Source: Neoarius graeffei | Lineage: Eukaryota; Chordata; Actinopteri; Siluriformes; Ariidae | DNA length: 64,000 nt | Assembly (NCBI RefSeq): GCF_027579695.1 | Contig: NC_083590.1 | Coordinates: 19,299,799-19,363,798 of the forward strand | Reading direction: 5' to 3' | Part shown: positions 22,216 to 33,326 of the stretch, in pieces | How positions within the stretch are numbered: position 1 is the stretch's first letter | Layout: every line of letters begins with the position of its first letter | Notes under the pieces: generated by a model | The model's input: the letters and a program-made list of their open reading frames with translations, nothing else | What the model was told of the DNA's origin: nothing | The model's database searches: none | Program-made: the position numbers and the translations under genes

Positions 22216-23709
22216 GAGTCCTTAAACTTTCATATATTCTATATTCATTACATGTAAAGTGAAATATTTAAAGCCTTTTTTGTTTTAATTTTGATGATTA
22301 TGGCTTATAGCTCATGAAAATCAAAAATCCAGTATCTCAAATTATTAGAATATTCCCTAAGATCAATAAAAAAAAAAGGATTTACAATACAGAAATGTCC
22401 AACTTCTGAAAAGTATATTCATTTATACACTCAATACTTGGTTGGGGCTCCTTTACCATGAATTACTGTATCAATGCGGTGTGGCATGGAGGTGATCAGT
22501 CTGTGGCACTGCTGAGGTGTTATTGAAGCCCAGGTTGCTTTGATAGTGGCCTTCAGCGTATCTGTATTTTTGGGTCGGGTGTTTCTCATCTTCCTCTTGA
22601 CAATACCCCATAGATTCTCTATGGGGTTCAGGTCAGGCAAGTTGGCTGGCCAATCAAACACAGTAATATCATGGTCAGCAAACCATTTGGTAGTAGTTTT
22701 GGCACTGTGGGTTGGTGCTAAGTCCTGCTGGAAAAGGAAATCAGCATCTCCAAAAAGCTCGTCAGCAGATGGAAGCATGAAGTGCTCTAAAATCTCCTGG
22801 TAGATGGCTGTGTTGACTTTGGACTTGATAAAATACAGTGGACCAACACCAGCAGATGACATGGCACCCCAAATCATCACAGACTGTGGAAACTTCACAC
22901 TGGGCTTCAAACACCTTGGATTCTGTGCCTCTCCACTCTTCCTCCAGACTCTAGAACCGTGATTTCCAAATTAAATGCAAAATGTACTTTCAGCTGAAAA
23001 GAGGACTTTGGACCACTGAGCAACAGTCCATTTCTTTCTCTCCTTAGCCCAGATAAGACACTTCTGACATTGTCTCTGGCTCAGGAGTAGCTTGATATTA
23101 GGAATGCGAAAGTTGTATCCCCTTTCTTGAAGATGTCTGTTTGTGATGGGTCTTGATACACTGACACCAGCCTCAGTCCACTCCTTGTGAAGCTCTCCCA
23201 AGTTCTTGAATCAACTTTTCTTGACAATCCTCTCAAGACTGCGGCCATCCCTGTTGCTTGTGCACCTTTTCCAGCCACCCTTTTCAGCAATGACCTTTTG
23301 TGGCTTACCCTCCTTGTGGAGGGCATCAGTGATCATCTTCTGGACAACAGTCAAGTCAGCAGTCTTCCCCATGATTGTGGTTGGGTGTACTGAACTAGAC
23401 CGAGAGATACACTGTGTTCATACTGTTTTACTCAAACTCGAAATGTAATATTCTAATATTTTGAGATGTGTGTACTGAACTAGACCGAGAGATACACTAG
23501 TGTACACTAGTGTGTACTGAACTAGACCGAGAGATTTTTCATGTTTTTGTACTGTATGCCATACTGATTAAAATTAAAATAGAAAAAAATGCTTGAAACA
23601 TTTTAGTTTATGTGTAATGAGTCTATAATATATAACATTTTCACTTTCTTAAATGATGGAAAATATTGAACTTTTTCTCAGTATTCTAATTTTTTGAGAT
23701 GCACTAGTA
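22216..23709 (-). mobile_element. Tc1/mariner relic, left end truncated
   Basis: Right end cattctaattttttgagatgcact... and the inner copies of the ctcaaa-attagaatatt motif near 22337 and 23447 define the element. The outermost left repeat is missing at the H3 junction. Encodes a dead transposase on the minus strand. Confidence 0.75.
22431..23372 (-). pseudogene. Tc1 transposase pseudogene with mutated catalytic Asp
   Basis: Minus strand from the ATG at 23372 (MGKTADLTVVQKMI) to the stop at 22431 (GKGAPTKY). The reading frame is broken by frameshifts at about 23200-23300 and between 22910 and 22971. The first catalytic position reads FSAESTFCI where the family has FSDES, so the Asp is replaced by Ala. 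The second Asp (FQQD) and the Glu (NPIENLW) remain. Confidence 0.9.
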
Positions 23710-23856
23710 CAAGCATGCCCCTAGGTACTTGAATCACACACTGTATTACCTGCTGCCTCATGCCTGTGAAGGAGAATGAGCTGGAAAAACATAGCACACT
23801 CATGTTTACACTTGGGTACGGAAACAACCAAAGTTTATCCTCATTATAATATTATA

Positions 23857-24087
23857 ATGAGTGAGGTCGCAACAAACATCGCGGAACCAGCAGCCTCCGA
23901 CACAGAAGTGAGCGCTCGAGAGCCTTCGAGCTCACAGGTGTGTTTAGATTTGGAATATTTCAATTCTCGATTTTTATTTTTATAAAAATATTTTTCTAAA
24001 TATTTCAATTTGTCTTGATTTAGGGGCCTTCATTCGATCTGGGCGATCTGCCATGTTTGCTGTGGCTCCACGGTCGCAACCTCTGAC
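23857..24087 (+). pseudogene. Possible hAT/TTF-type 5' exons (weak)
   Basis: A 27-codon frame (ATG at 23857; begins MSEVATNIAEPAASD) ends at CAG before a GTGTGT donor at 23938. After a short intron with a ttgatttag acceptor (ending 24023), it can continue in frame as GPSFDLGDLP before a stop. The pattern resembles first exons of TTF-finger hAT transposases, from memory. It could also be a host exon; no downstream support is seen. Confidence 0.3.
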
Positions 24088-24299
24088 CCACGCATGACCT
24101 GACGTGACTTTTCCGAGTGGTTTGTAAACAGACTACCACATGGTTAGGACGCCCTGTATTAGGAAATAAAATGTCTTGAAACAAGTTGATGCATACCAGC
24201 TATGGGGATGGGTATCAGCTCAAACAATTCAGAAAGGGGAGTGGATTAAATGATTCCTGAACCAGCACATCGACCTGTGTCACTTTATGAAAACAAATA

Positions 24300-24580
24300 T
24301 GTCTAGAGTTCCTGTGCATGTTCTCCAAGGCGTTTCCTCTGGGTTCTCCGGTTTCCTCCACCTCCCAACAACATGCCATTTGGTGCATTGGCAACTCTAA
24401 ATTGCCCCAGGTGTGAATGCGTTTGTGTGTGTATGTGTGTGAGTGCATGGTCCCGCAATGGACTGGCGTGCCATCCAGGTTGTATTTCTAATGCACACCC
24501 AGCGCAACCAAGATCCCAGGATCTGAATCCTGACTCGGATAAAGTGCTTCCTGTCGATGGACGAATGAATCAATGAATGA
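24300..24580 (+). repeat. SINE-like 3' tail repeat
   Basis: Contains caactctaaattgcccc, gtgtgaatg(c/t)gt and gatggacgaatgaat blocks that are a divergent version of SINE tails common in fish. No intact tRNA-like head found. Confidence 0.5.
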
Positions 24581-24837
24581 AGTTGAAGTATCCAAGGCCA
24601 ATTTTGGGGCTCTTGAAAGTGGCACAACAGAACAGCATTCACAGTTTACTACATTCGACACAAGCCAATTGTCGATATGAGTTTATGTATGTGGAAGAAG
24701 GCAGATAGACGTTTCCTCTGAGTGTGTTACGCCGCCCTGTGATACCGTACACACAGGAAAAATGACTGAGCAATTTTTCCAGACTTAAAAGTATTTTCCT
24801 CAAAAATAGTTCATTTTGCTTGATTTTGAGTTTAGAG

Positions 24838-25138
24838 AGTAAAATTTGGAGTTGGAGTGGGAACAAAATTACAGAGTAATTGTATAACCGATCAACAGAG
24901 TTGAACTCTGAACTGAGTAAAACAGCACAAGAGTTAATTTCAAGACACAGTGAATAGAGTCAAATATCACCACAAAGAGTACAATATTAACACTGAACTG
25001 AGGAGAATTGACTCTGGAAGTTCAGCTCTATCAAAGCAAATTTTACTCTTTTTAGAGAGGGACCAAATGTTATCTGGCGTAGAGTAAAATTTCTTTCAAT
25101 TTGAGTAAATTTTACTCCGGCAAATTTGCTGTGCAGTA
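24838..25138. repeat. Degenerate repeat rich in gagtaaaattt motifs
   Basis: The motif gagtaaaattt and its complement recur five or more times, and the right side ends in aaatttgctgtgcag. Probably an old MITE-like repeat; ends not defined. Confidence 0.4.
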
Positions 25139-25621
25139 TGATGTGGATAAGATGTTCTTGGCTGGCTGAGCGTGTCTCAGAGGAAGCACGTGTTAGCATT
25201 GAGCTTCCCCGTGTGGTAGCTGGTGTAAAGCTGGCCGCTGGATGGGATTTGGCAAATTGGAAGAAAACTGGGAAAAATTAACAAAGAAAATGCCAGTTTT
25301 GGTCAAATTACTGCTGGTTGCCAGTATTAGAGTCCTTTTCTAACCCTCAAGCGACCGAGTGGGGTCATTTATGACCCAGGACATATAACTTTGTGTGCAG
25401 TTTTTATACATTTGATCTGAAAAATATTTCCTACCATGAATTTGTCAGTTAACTTGTCCTACAACTGTTCATAGGTTTTTGCAGGGATCAGCCGAATGGT
25501 GTAGCAAGAGTAATGAAAAATCATGCGGGGTTGAAGCATAGGATTTCTTGCAGTAATTCCTTATCAAATGTTGCTTTTATCAACTGCTTATCTGTATGTT
25601 GTACTTTTGTTGCCGTGAACC

Positions 25622-25718
25622 ATGGCAAGTAGACCAAGAATAGCTGGATTTACAGCTGCAGAAGCATTGAGAGGCCCAAAGTGATGATGAAAATAGCTCA
25701 ACTGATGGAGATGATTAA
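25622..25718 (+). pseudogene. piggyBac-like transposase N-terminal remnant
   Basis: The ATG at 25622 begins MASRPRIAGFTAAEALR. After a one-base frame change the sequence continues as the acidic stretch SDDENSSTDGDD, the usual N-terminal character of piggyBac-type transposases (basic start, then Asp/Ser-rich). A stop follows at 25716. No catalytic domain remains. Confidence 0.5.
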
Positions 25719-25811
25719 TTTTAGTATTAGCATATCTGCTAGAATATTAGCATGTTAGCTAATATTCCCTTATCAAGAAGTATACTTCAAGTTCATTTTA
25801 TTAAGTATACT

Positions 25812-25818
25812 GAAGTAA

Positions 25819-25862
<44 letters not shown>
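25812..25862. repeat. (TA)n microsatellite
   Basis: About 25 TA units at the edge of repeat P copy C; absent from the matching place in repeat K copy II. Confidence 0.95.
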
Positions 25863-25864
<2 letters not shown>

Positions 25865-26537
25865 AGCTGGGAGGTCCGTATGGTGAAATACCGTGACCGA
25901 GGTCTTGAAAGTACTGAGCGAGGCCCTCTGGGCCGAGGTCAGTATTCAAGGCCGAGGTCACGGTATTTCACCATACGGACTGACCTTAAGCTGGTGAATA
26001 ATATATTAATTTTTTTCTTTACTAAATTCTAACAACAAGAGCGCCTGAAAGGAAAAACCGAGCCGAGGCGAGCCGCCATTTTGAATCCTCATTCACGGCT
26101 GTAATGCAAATTGCTTCCTCCTCGGTATACAAGTGCACTTCCATGGCAGGAAAAAAAATACATTTTGCCACCTATGTAGTTCCCTATTTATACAAAATTG
26201 AGTCATTCAGGATTCAGCCATGTTTTTGCTCGGCGTTAGCAACAGTTACAGGTTTTTAGCTTTCTCCTGAAATGTTTTCTTTTATTTCTTCTTCCTCAGG
26301 GTAGTAAAACTCGCTTTCGCTGTGAACACAGTTGTTATCGCTATCCATGCTGTAAAATTAATGCTGTTCTCCTGAGAAATGCGAAAATAAATGTTGACAA
26401 AAATTGCTACTATGTTTGTTGTTGTTGTGAACAAGCGAGTCACCAGAGGTCCATATCCGGGGTCCATATCATAGGATACGGACCCGCTCGCCAGCCAATC
26501 AGAGCTCAGGATTTGATAGAAACTGGACCGCGAAAAA
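25863..26537 (-). repeat. Palindrome-bearing repeat P, copy C
   Basis: Reverse complement of 7604-8283, nearly full length and including both hairpin arms (about 25874-25985). The short acidic frame is also present on the minus strand. The corresponding place in repeat K copy II (near 29640) is uninterrupted. Confidence 0.8.
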
Positions 26538-27717
26538 AATTAATTTCCTTAAGTATATGTTTGTGTACCAAGTATACTGATATCAGTGTACTTACAGAAT
26601 ACTTGTAAGTAAACTAATCTAATACTTCTTGGGACTAAATTGGCCCACTTTTAGTTTATAGAAAGTATACTTTAAGTCTAAGAGAAGTAAACTTTGAGTA
26701 TACAACTAGTATTTTTTTATTTTGTACTGCAAGTATACCACAAGTCAACTTACATACTAATAGTTTACTAGTTCTATACTTGTCGTCCACTCTTTAGTTT
26801 ACAAAAGCATACTTCATAGTATACTGGAAATATACTATGAGTTACTTGTTTTATACTTCTAGTCCACCTTTTAGTTTACTAAAGTATACTTTGTAGTACG
26901 TATACTGGAAATATACTATTGGTTTACTCGTTACACACTTCTAGCCCACTGTTTAGTTTATAAAAGTAGACTTTATAGCATATTGGAAATATACTATTAG
27001 TTACTGTTTGTATGTATATAACCAGTAACTAATAGCATATTTCCAATGATGTATCTAGTCCACTTTTTAGTTCTGAAGTATATTGCAATTACCCTTCTAG
27101 GTATACTATTAGTTTTCTAGCCCTAACCCTTACCTCATGCACACTACCAGGATATAACTTAAGTGTTTTGTATTTTAAGTTACAATGAAGTTATAAAGGT
27201 AAGAATTCACAAAATAACAACAGACACTCAGGATTAAGAACATGTTAATTTTCTTTAAAAATCTAAATTTACTACAGAGCAAGTCCACTTAAACATAAGG
27301 CACAAATATTTTAATACTTTATTACATTTTTGTTAAGTATATCTTGATCAAAAGTTTAAGTATAAGCTTAATATACTTGGACTTTTCTATATACTTTTCA
27401 GTATAAGCCAAGGATACTTATGTATAACTTAATTAAGTATAAGTAAATAAAAAGTAAACTGAAAGCATACTCTCTTATTTTTAGTTTAAAAGAAGTACAC
27501 ATTTGAATAATTTCTTTTTTGTAAGGGTTAGCATATTAGTTAGTCACTAGTTTTGATGTTACAAAGATCCGATTGACACTGCAACGGATGTTTTTGCTCA
27601 TACTTTTCTTTTCGTTATACATTTTCAGTCAGTGTTGTTGAATGACATAAATGTTCCACTAAGACATAACAAAGACTGTCTAGATTACGCTATATTCTTT
27701 TTATGCTGCGTCTCTTT

Positions 27718-28262
27718 ACATATCTATGACGAATCTCAGTCATCCAGGTACATAGTAATCTGTGGTTGGTTGAAGAAAGCAACTGGACTTGCTTGAAGAT
27801 TCTTGAAAACGTTTCGCCTCTCATCCTAAAGGCTTCCTCAGAATCTTCAAGCAAGTCCAGTTGCTCTCTTCAACCAACCACAGATTACTATGTACCTGGA
27901 TGACTGAGATTCATCACAGATATGTTTCTACGCACTTTGGGATGAGATCCCTTCGACTGGTGCAGGAGTATGAGAGGACTTCCAGAAAACTGGCAGACAT
28001 CTTAGCCAGAGAGGATCGTTCATTTTTGTCAACCTGGAACGACCATCATTGAACAGAGGTGGGTGTCTATGACATCTTTTATCAGCCACCTACAATGCAG
28101 CCATCAGAATTCTGATTCGGATTCTATGATGATCCATGAGAGGATAAATACTGGATACTCCCTAGTAGTCAGACAGAACTGAGGATGCCTTTCGGAGGAG
28201 AGGCGAAACGTTTTCAAGAATCTTCAAGCAAGTCCAGTTGCTCTCTTCAACCAACCACAGAT
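27718..28262 (+). mobile_element. Penelope-like element fragment with long inverted repeat
   Basis: An 85-nt arm (27718-27802) is answered by its near-perfect complement (27841-27925), with a 38-nt loop. The motif gaggcgaaacgttttcaag, followed by the tcaagcaagtccag block, occurs inverted in the loop and again directly at 28201-28262. Downstream of the right arm, MRSLRLVQEYERTSRKLADI resembles the N-terminal part of Penelope RT proteins I recall from fish. All very truncated. Confidence 0.6.
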
Positions 28263-28318
28263 TGCATCGCTTTACCTTCTTTCTACATTAAAATGTTTTG
28301 TAAATCATACCTATCTAC

Positions 28319-28643
28319 AGGGCGGCACGGTGGTGTAGTGGTTAGCACTGTCGCCTCACAGCAAGAAGGTCCTGGGTTCGAGCCCCGGGGCCGGCGAGGG
28401 CCTTTCTGTGTGGAGTTTGCATGTTGTCTGCGTGGGTTTGCTCCGGTTGTCACCAGTTAGGTTAACTGGTGACTCTAAATTGACCGTAGGTGTGAATGGT
28501 TGTCTATGTGTCAGCCCTGTGGTGACCTGGCGACTTGTCCAGGGTGTACCCCGCCTTTCGCCCGTAGTCAGCTGGGATAGGCTCCAGCTTGCCTGTGACC
28601 CTGTAGAAGGATAAAGTGGCTAGAGATAATGAGATGAGGTGAG
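28319..28643 (+). mobile_element. tRNA-derived SINE (S1), internally deleted
   Basis: Intact A and B boxes. About 50 bp in the middle is missing compared with other S1 copies. Flanked by a perfect 12-bp duplication atacctatctac at 28307-28318 and 28644-28655. Confidence 0.93.
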
Positions 28644-28904
28644 ATACCTATCTACATTTATATATTTTTATAGTGCCTGTCTTCAACACAGGAAGTGGTA
28701 TATGTATGCAAAACCAAGAGAAAATAACTAGGTATACAGATTCATGTACTGAATATATGTAGCGGGGTCATAAATGACCCCACCTGGTCATATTAGTCGC
28801 TAAAATACTGTAGCTTGGTCGCTTGAAGGCTAAACCTTTTAATATCTTTGTTTGTTAGCTAAGTGTTAGCTTTCCTACTGTGGTGGATGTTGTTTTGATG
28901 TTGT

Positions 28905-29270
28905 TTGGATACGTGTCATTGCAAAACAGACTGTGACTGTGTACTGTGCAGAAGTCTGAGGCACATGTAAAGAAATGCTGTCGACAAACAATGGCTTAAA
29001 AATAATGAAATGAAATGTTTCAACGTTTAAAAAAGTAATATCAACAGTAATCAGTAAGCTGTAATACATGAAACAAAGTCAATATTTGCTGTGAGACCAA
29101 TTATTGACTTTGCTTTTAAAAAAAAAAGTAGTCTCAGGTCCAGTGAGTGCAGTTTTATGCGGAAATGATCTGTAGGTTTTACTGAGCATCTTCCAGAACC
29201 AGCCACAGTTCTTCTGGACACTTTGACTGTCACACTCGCTTCTTCGTTTTGCACCAAAACCCTTCATTAT
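28905..29270 (-). repeat. Decayed DNA-transposon-like repeat
   Basis: Contains ctgtgcagaagtctgaggc and, further on, cagccacagttcttctgg, which match a common fish Tc1-type repeat from memory. The second terminus was not identified and no ORF is intact. Confidence 0.4.
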
Positions 29271-30109
29271 GTTTTCTTTTTTAATCTGAAAAACGCTCTC
29301 TTAAAAGTGGAACATGCTGCTCAGATACAAACTTTTTTTTTTTCCTGTAACGTTTAATTTTGTGCTGGAAAACGAAACGGACGTTTGGAACTCTAAAATG
29401 TTTTTGTAATGTTTTGACTCGATAATGTTGACGTCATCAAATGGGAATCTATAGCAAAGTTTGTATGAAAGGACAAAGTTGTAAAGTTTGAGTGATAATC
29501 CAAAAAATATCCAACACAACAGGAGTGCGTGAATCAATCACGGATTGTGATTGAAGAGACGATGAGGTGTTAAATCAGTCCCTTATCAAAAAGAAGTATA
29601 CTTCAAGTTAATTTTATTAAGTATACTTAAGTAAAGTTAAAGTATATTTCCTTAAGTATACGTTTGTGTACCAAGTATACTGATATCAATGTACTTACAG
29701 AATACTTGTAAGTAAACTAATCTAATACTTCTTGGGACTAAATTGGCCCACTTTTAGTTTATAAAAAGTATACTTTAAGTCTAAGAGAAGTAAACTTTGA
29801 GTATACAACTAATATTTTTTATATTGTACTGCAAGTATACCACAAGTCAACTTATATATTAATAGTTTACTAGTTCTATACTTGTAGTCCACTCTTTAGT
29901 TTACAAAAGCATACTTTACAGTATACTGGAAATATACTATGAGTTTACCTGTTTTACACTTCTAGTCCACTTTTTAGTTTACTAAAGTATACTTTGTAGT
30001 ATACTGGAAATATACTATTGGTTTATTCGTTACACACTTCTAGTCCACTGTTTAGTTTATAAAAAGTATACTTTAAGTCTAAGAGAAGTAAACTTTTAGT
30101 ATACAACTA

Positions 30110-31320
30110 CAACCCTGATTCCAAAAAAGTTGGGACAAAGTACAAATTGTAAATAAAAATGGAATGCAATGATGCGGAAGTTTCAAAATTCCATATTTTA
30201 TTCAGAATAGAACATAGATGACATATCAAATGTTTAAACTGAGAAAATGTATCATTTAAAGAGGAAAATTAGGTGATTTTAAATTTCATGACAACAACAC
30301 ATCTCAAAAAAGTTGGGACAAGGCCATATTTACCACTGTGAGACATCCCCTTTTCTCTTTACAACAGTCTGTAAATGTCTGGGGACTGAGGAGACAAGTT
30401 GCTCAAGTTTAGGGATAGGAATGTTAACCCATTCTTGTCTAATGTAGGATTCTAGTTGCTCAACTGTCTTAGGTCTTTTTTGTCGTATCTTCCGTTTTAT
30501 GATGCGCCAAATGTTTTCTATGGGTGAAAGATCTGGACTGCAGGCTGGCCAGTTCAGTACCCGGACCCTTCTTCTACGCAGCCATGATGCTGTAATTGAT
30601 GCAGTGTGTGGTTTGGCATTGTCATGTTGGAAAATGCAAGGTCTTCCCTGAAAGAGACGTCGTCTGGATGGGAGCATATGTTGCTCTAGAACCTGGATAT
30701 ACCTTTCAGCATTGATGGTGTCTTTCCAGATGTGTAAGCTGCCCATGCCACACGCACTAATGCAACCCCATACCATCAGAGATGCAGGCTTCTGAACTGA
30801 GCGCTGATAACAACTTGGGTCGTCCTTCTCCTCTTTAGTCTGAATGACACGGCATCCCTGATTTCCATAAAGAACTTCAAATTTTGATTCGTCTGACCAC
30901 AGAACAGTTTTCCACTTTGCCACAGTCCATTTTAAATGAGCCTTGGCCCAGAGAAGACATCTGCGCTTCTGGATCGTGTTTAGATACGGCTTCTTCTTTG
31001 AACTATAGAGTTTTAGCTGGCAACGGCGGATGGCACGGTGAATTGTGTTCACAGATAATGTTCTCTGGAAATATTCCTGAGCCCATTTTGTGATTTCCAA
31101 TACAGAAGCATGCCTGTATGTGATGCAGTGCTGTCTAAGGGCCCGAAGAGCACGGGCACCCAGTATGGTTTTCCGGCCTTGACCCTTACGCACAGAGATT
31201 CTTCCAGATTCTCTGAATCTTTTGATGATATTATGCACTGTAGATGATGAAATGTTCAAACTCTTTGCAATTTTACACTGTCGAACTCCTTTCTGATATT
31301 GCTCCAAGTATAGAACTAGT
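30110..31320 (-). mobile_element. Tc1/mariner element, 5' end truncated
   Basis: The left end caaccctgattccaaaaaag follows TA (30108-30109), and a second aaaaaagttgggac copy at 30307-30320 gives the inner direct repeat. The right terminal repeat is absent. The flank resumes about 70 bp further along repeat K than expected from copy I, so a deletion removed the element's right end together with adjacent host sequence. Confidence 0.85.
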
Positions 31321-31349
31321 AAATTACTAGTTCTATACTTGTCGTCCAC
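30330..31349 (-). CDS. Tc1-type transposase ORF, truncated start
   Basis: 339 codons with all three catalytic residues in normal context: Asp in LWSDESKFE, Asp in [10 protein letters not shown] and Glu in SPIENIW. A helix-turn-helix region ([20 protein letters not shown]) is near the N-terminus. About the first dozen residues ([11 protein letters not shown]...) are read from the flanking repeat K, because the element's own start was deleted, so the natural N-terminus is missing. The ORF is otherwise open to its end (KGDVSQW). Without the right inverted repeat the element cannot be mobilised as a unit, though a protein might be made if transcribed. Confidence 0.85.
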   Translation of the reverse strand: MDDKYRTSNLLVLYLEQYQKGVRQCKIAKSLNISSSTVHNIIKRFRESGRISVRKGQGRKTILGARALRALRQHCITYRHASVLEITKWAQEYFQRTLSVNTIHRAIRRCQLKLYSSKKKPYLNTIQKRRCLLWAKAHLKWTVAKWKTVLWSDESKFEVLYGNQGCRVIQTKEEKDDPSCYQRSVQKPASLMVWGCISACGMGSLHIWKDTINAERYIQVLEQHMLPSRRRLFQGRPCIFQHDNAKPHTASITASWLRRRRVRVLNWPACSPDLSPIENIWRIIKRKIRQKRPKTVEQLESYIRQEWVNIPIPKLEQLVSSVPRHLQTVVKRKGDVSQW

Positions 31350-31644
31350 TCTTTAGTTTCCAAAAGCGTACTTCATAGTATACTGGAAATATACTATTGG
31401 TTTACTCATTACACACTTCTAGCCCACTGTTTAGTTTATAAAAGTAGACTTTATAGCATATTGGAAATGTACTATTAGTTATACATCTAGTTAATAACAC
31501 TATGTACATAAAAGATAAGTTTAAGTTCCAACACTGTTCACTATTAAGCTATTCCACCCCAGAGCCGACCACAAACTTATGGTACATGTAGGTTTAAAAG
31601 AAGGGATTTAAAACATGCTGCCATATATCACAAAGAAGCCAATA

Positions 31645-33246
31645 CAGTGGGGAAAATAAGTATTTGATCCACTGCCAATTTTGCAAGTTTTCCCAATTAC
31701 AAAGAATGGAGAGGTCTGTATTTTTATCGTAGGGACACTTCAACTGTGAGAGACAGAATCTAAAAAAAAAATCCAGAAAATCACATTGTATGATTTTTAA
31801 ATAATTAATTTGCCTTTTATTGCATGAAATAAGTATTTGATCACCTACCAACCAGCAAGAATTCTGGCTCTCACAGACCTGTTGGTTTTTCTTTAAGAAG
31901 CCCTCCTATTCTCCACTCATTACCTGTATTAATTGCACCGGTTTGAACTCGTTACCTGAATAAAAGACACCTGTCCACACACTTAATCAATCAGACTCCA
32001 ACATCTCCACCATGGGTAAGACCAAAGAGCTGTCTAAGGACACCAGGGACAAAACTGTAGACCTGCACAAGGCTGGGATGGGCTACAGGACAATAGGCAA
32101 GCAGCTTGGTGAGAAGGCAACAACTGTTGGCGCAATTATTAGAAAATGGAAGAAACTCAAGACGACTGTCAATCTCCCTCGGTCTGGGGCTTCATGCAAG
32201 ATCTCGCCTCGTGGGGTATCAATGATCATGAGAGGTGAGGGATCAGCCCAGAACTACACGGGAGGACCTGGTCAATGACCTGAAGAGAGCTGGGATCATA
32301 GTCTGAAAGATTTCCATTAGTAACATACTACGCTGTCATGGATTAAAATCCTGCAGTGCGCACAAGGTCCCCCTGCTCAAGCCAACACACGTCCAGACCC
32401 GTCTAAAGTTTGCCAATGACCATCTGGATGATCCAGAGGAGGCATGAGAGAAGGTCATGTGGTCATATGAGACCAAAATAGAGCTTTTTGGTATAAACTC
32501 CACTCGCCATGTTTGGAGGAAGAAGAAGGATGAGTACAACCTCAAGAACACCATGCCAACCGTGAAGCATGGGGGTGGAAACATCATACTTTGGGGGTGC
32601 TTTTCTGCAAAGGGGACAGGACGACTGCACCGTATTGAGGGGAGGCTGGATGGGGCCATGTATCGCAAGATTTTGGGCAACAACCTCCTTCCCTCAGTAA
32701 AAGCATTGAAGATGGGTCATGGCTGGGTCTTCCAGCATGACAATGACCCAAAACACACAGCCAGGGCAACTAAGGAGTGGCTCTGTAAGAAGCATTTCAA
32801 GGTCCTGGAGTGGCCGAGCCAGTCTCCAGACCTGAACCCAATAGAAAATCTTTGGAGGGAGCTGGAACTCCGTCTTGCCCAGCGACAGCCCTGAAACCTG
32901 AAAGATCTGGAGAAGATCTGTATGGAGGAGTGGGCCAAAATCCCTGCTGCAGTGTGTGCAAACCTGGTCAAGAACTACAGGAAACGTCTGAGCTCTGTAA
33001 TTGTTTCTGTACCAAATATTAAGTTCTGTTTTTCTATTGTATCAAATACTTATTTCATGCAATAACATGCAAATTAATTATTTAAAAATCATACAATGTG
33101 ATTTTCTGGATTTTTATTTTTTATTTTTAGATTCTGTCTCTCACAGTTGAAGTGTCCCTACGATAAAAATTACAGACTTTTCCATTCTTTGTAAGTGGGA
33201 AAACTTGCAAAATCGGCAGTGTATCAAATACTTATTTTCCCCACTG
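31645..33246 (+). mobile_element. Tc1/mariner transposon with IR/DR ends, inactive
   Basis: Ends cagtggggaaaataagtatt / complement, flanked by TA (31643-31644, 33247-33248). Terminal repeats are about 205 bp with the aaataagtatttgatc motif repeated at the inner edge. Carries a broken transposase on the + strand. Confidence 0.95.
32012..33022 (+). pseudogene. Tc1 transposase pseudogene
   Basis: Starts [18 protein letters not shown] at 32012 with a good DNA-binding region and the linker NLPRSGA, then loses frame near 32233 (about two bases missing after MIMR). In the catalytic part the first Asp is changed (WSYETK instead of WSDETK), while [10 protein letters not shown] and [11 protein letters not shown] remain. 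An in-frame TGA follows RQP at 32892. Several independent lesions make it clearly dead. Confidence 0.93.
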
Positions 33247-33326
33247 TATGTGTGAAAAAGAAGAAGTATTTTATCAGCTACTATCAAAAGGATAAACACA
33301 ACTACAGGGCGAGTCCACTTAAACAT

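Larger units (their letters stand above)
25767..27527. repeat. CCCTTA-ended AAGTATACTT repeat (K), copy I
   Basis: Ends cccttatcaagaagtat / ...ttcttttttgtaaggg are inverted. The interior is made of diverged units of roughly 75-80 bp rich in agtatact and 'tttagttta', arranged in tandem. Repeat P copy C interrupts it at 25863-26537. Copy II is at 29580-33953. Confidence 0.75.
25344..28829 (+). mobile_element. piggyBac-like element shell containing other elements
   Basis: Left end ccctcaagcgacc followed by ggggtcatttatgaccc; right end carries ggggtcataaatgacccc and ends ggtcgcttgaagg, an imperfect inverted match. Both ends are flanked by ctaa (25340-25343, 28830-28833), one base off the TTAA used by piggyBac. 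A short N-terminal frame sits just inside the left end. Most of the interior is other repeats. Confidence 0.6.

Noticed and set aside
26540..27530. Regularly spaced repeats considered as a CRISPR-like array
   Set aside because: Units are tandem and diverged with no unique spacers, inside a mobile repeat of a vertebrate genome.
28319..28395. tRNA-gene-like sequences with A and B boxes
   Set aside because: They are the heads of SINE S1 copies, repeated at several sites with target duplications and poor tRNA folding; not genuine tRNA genes.
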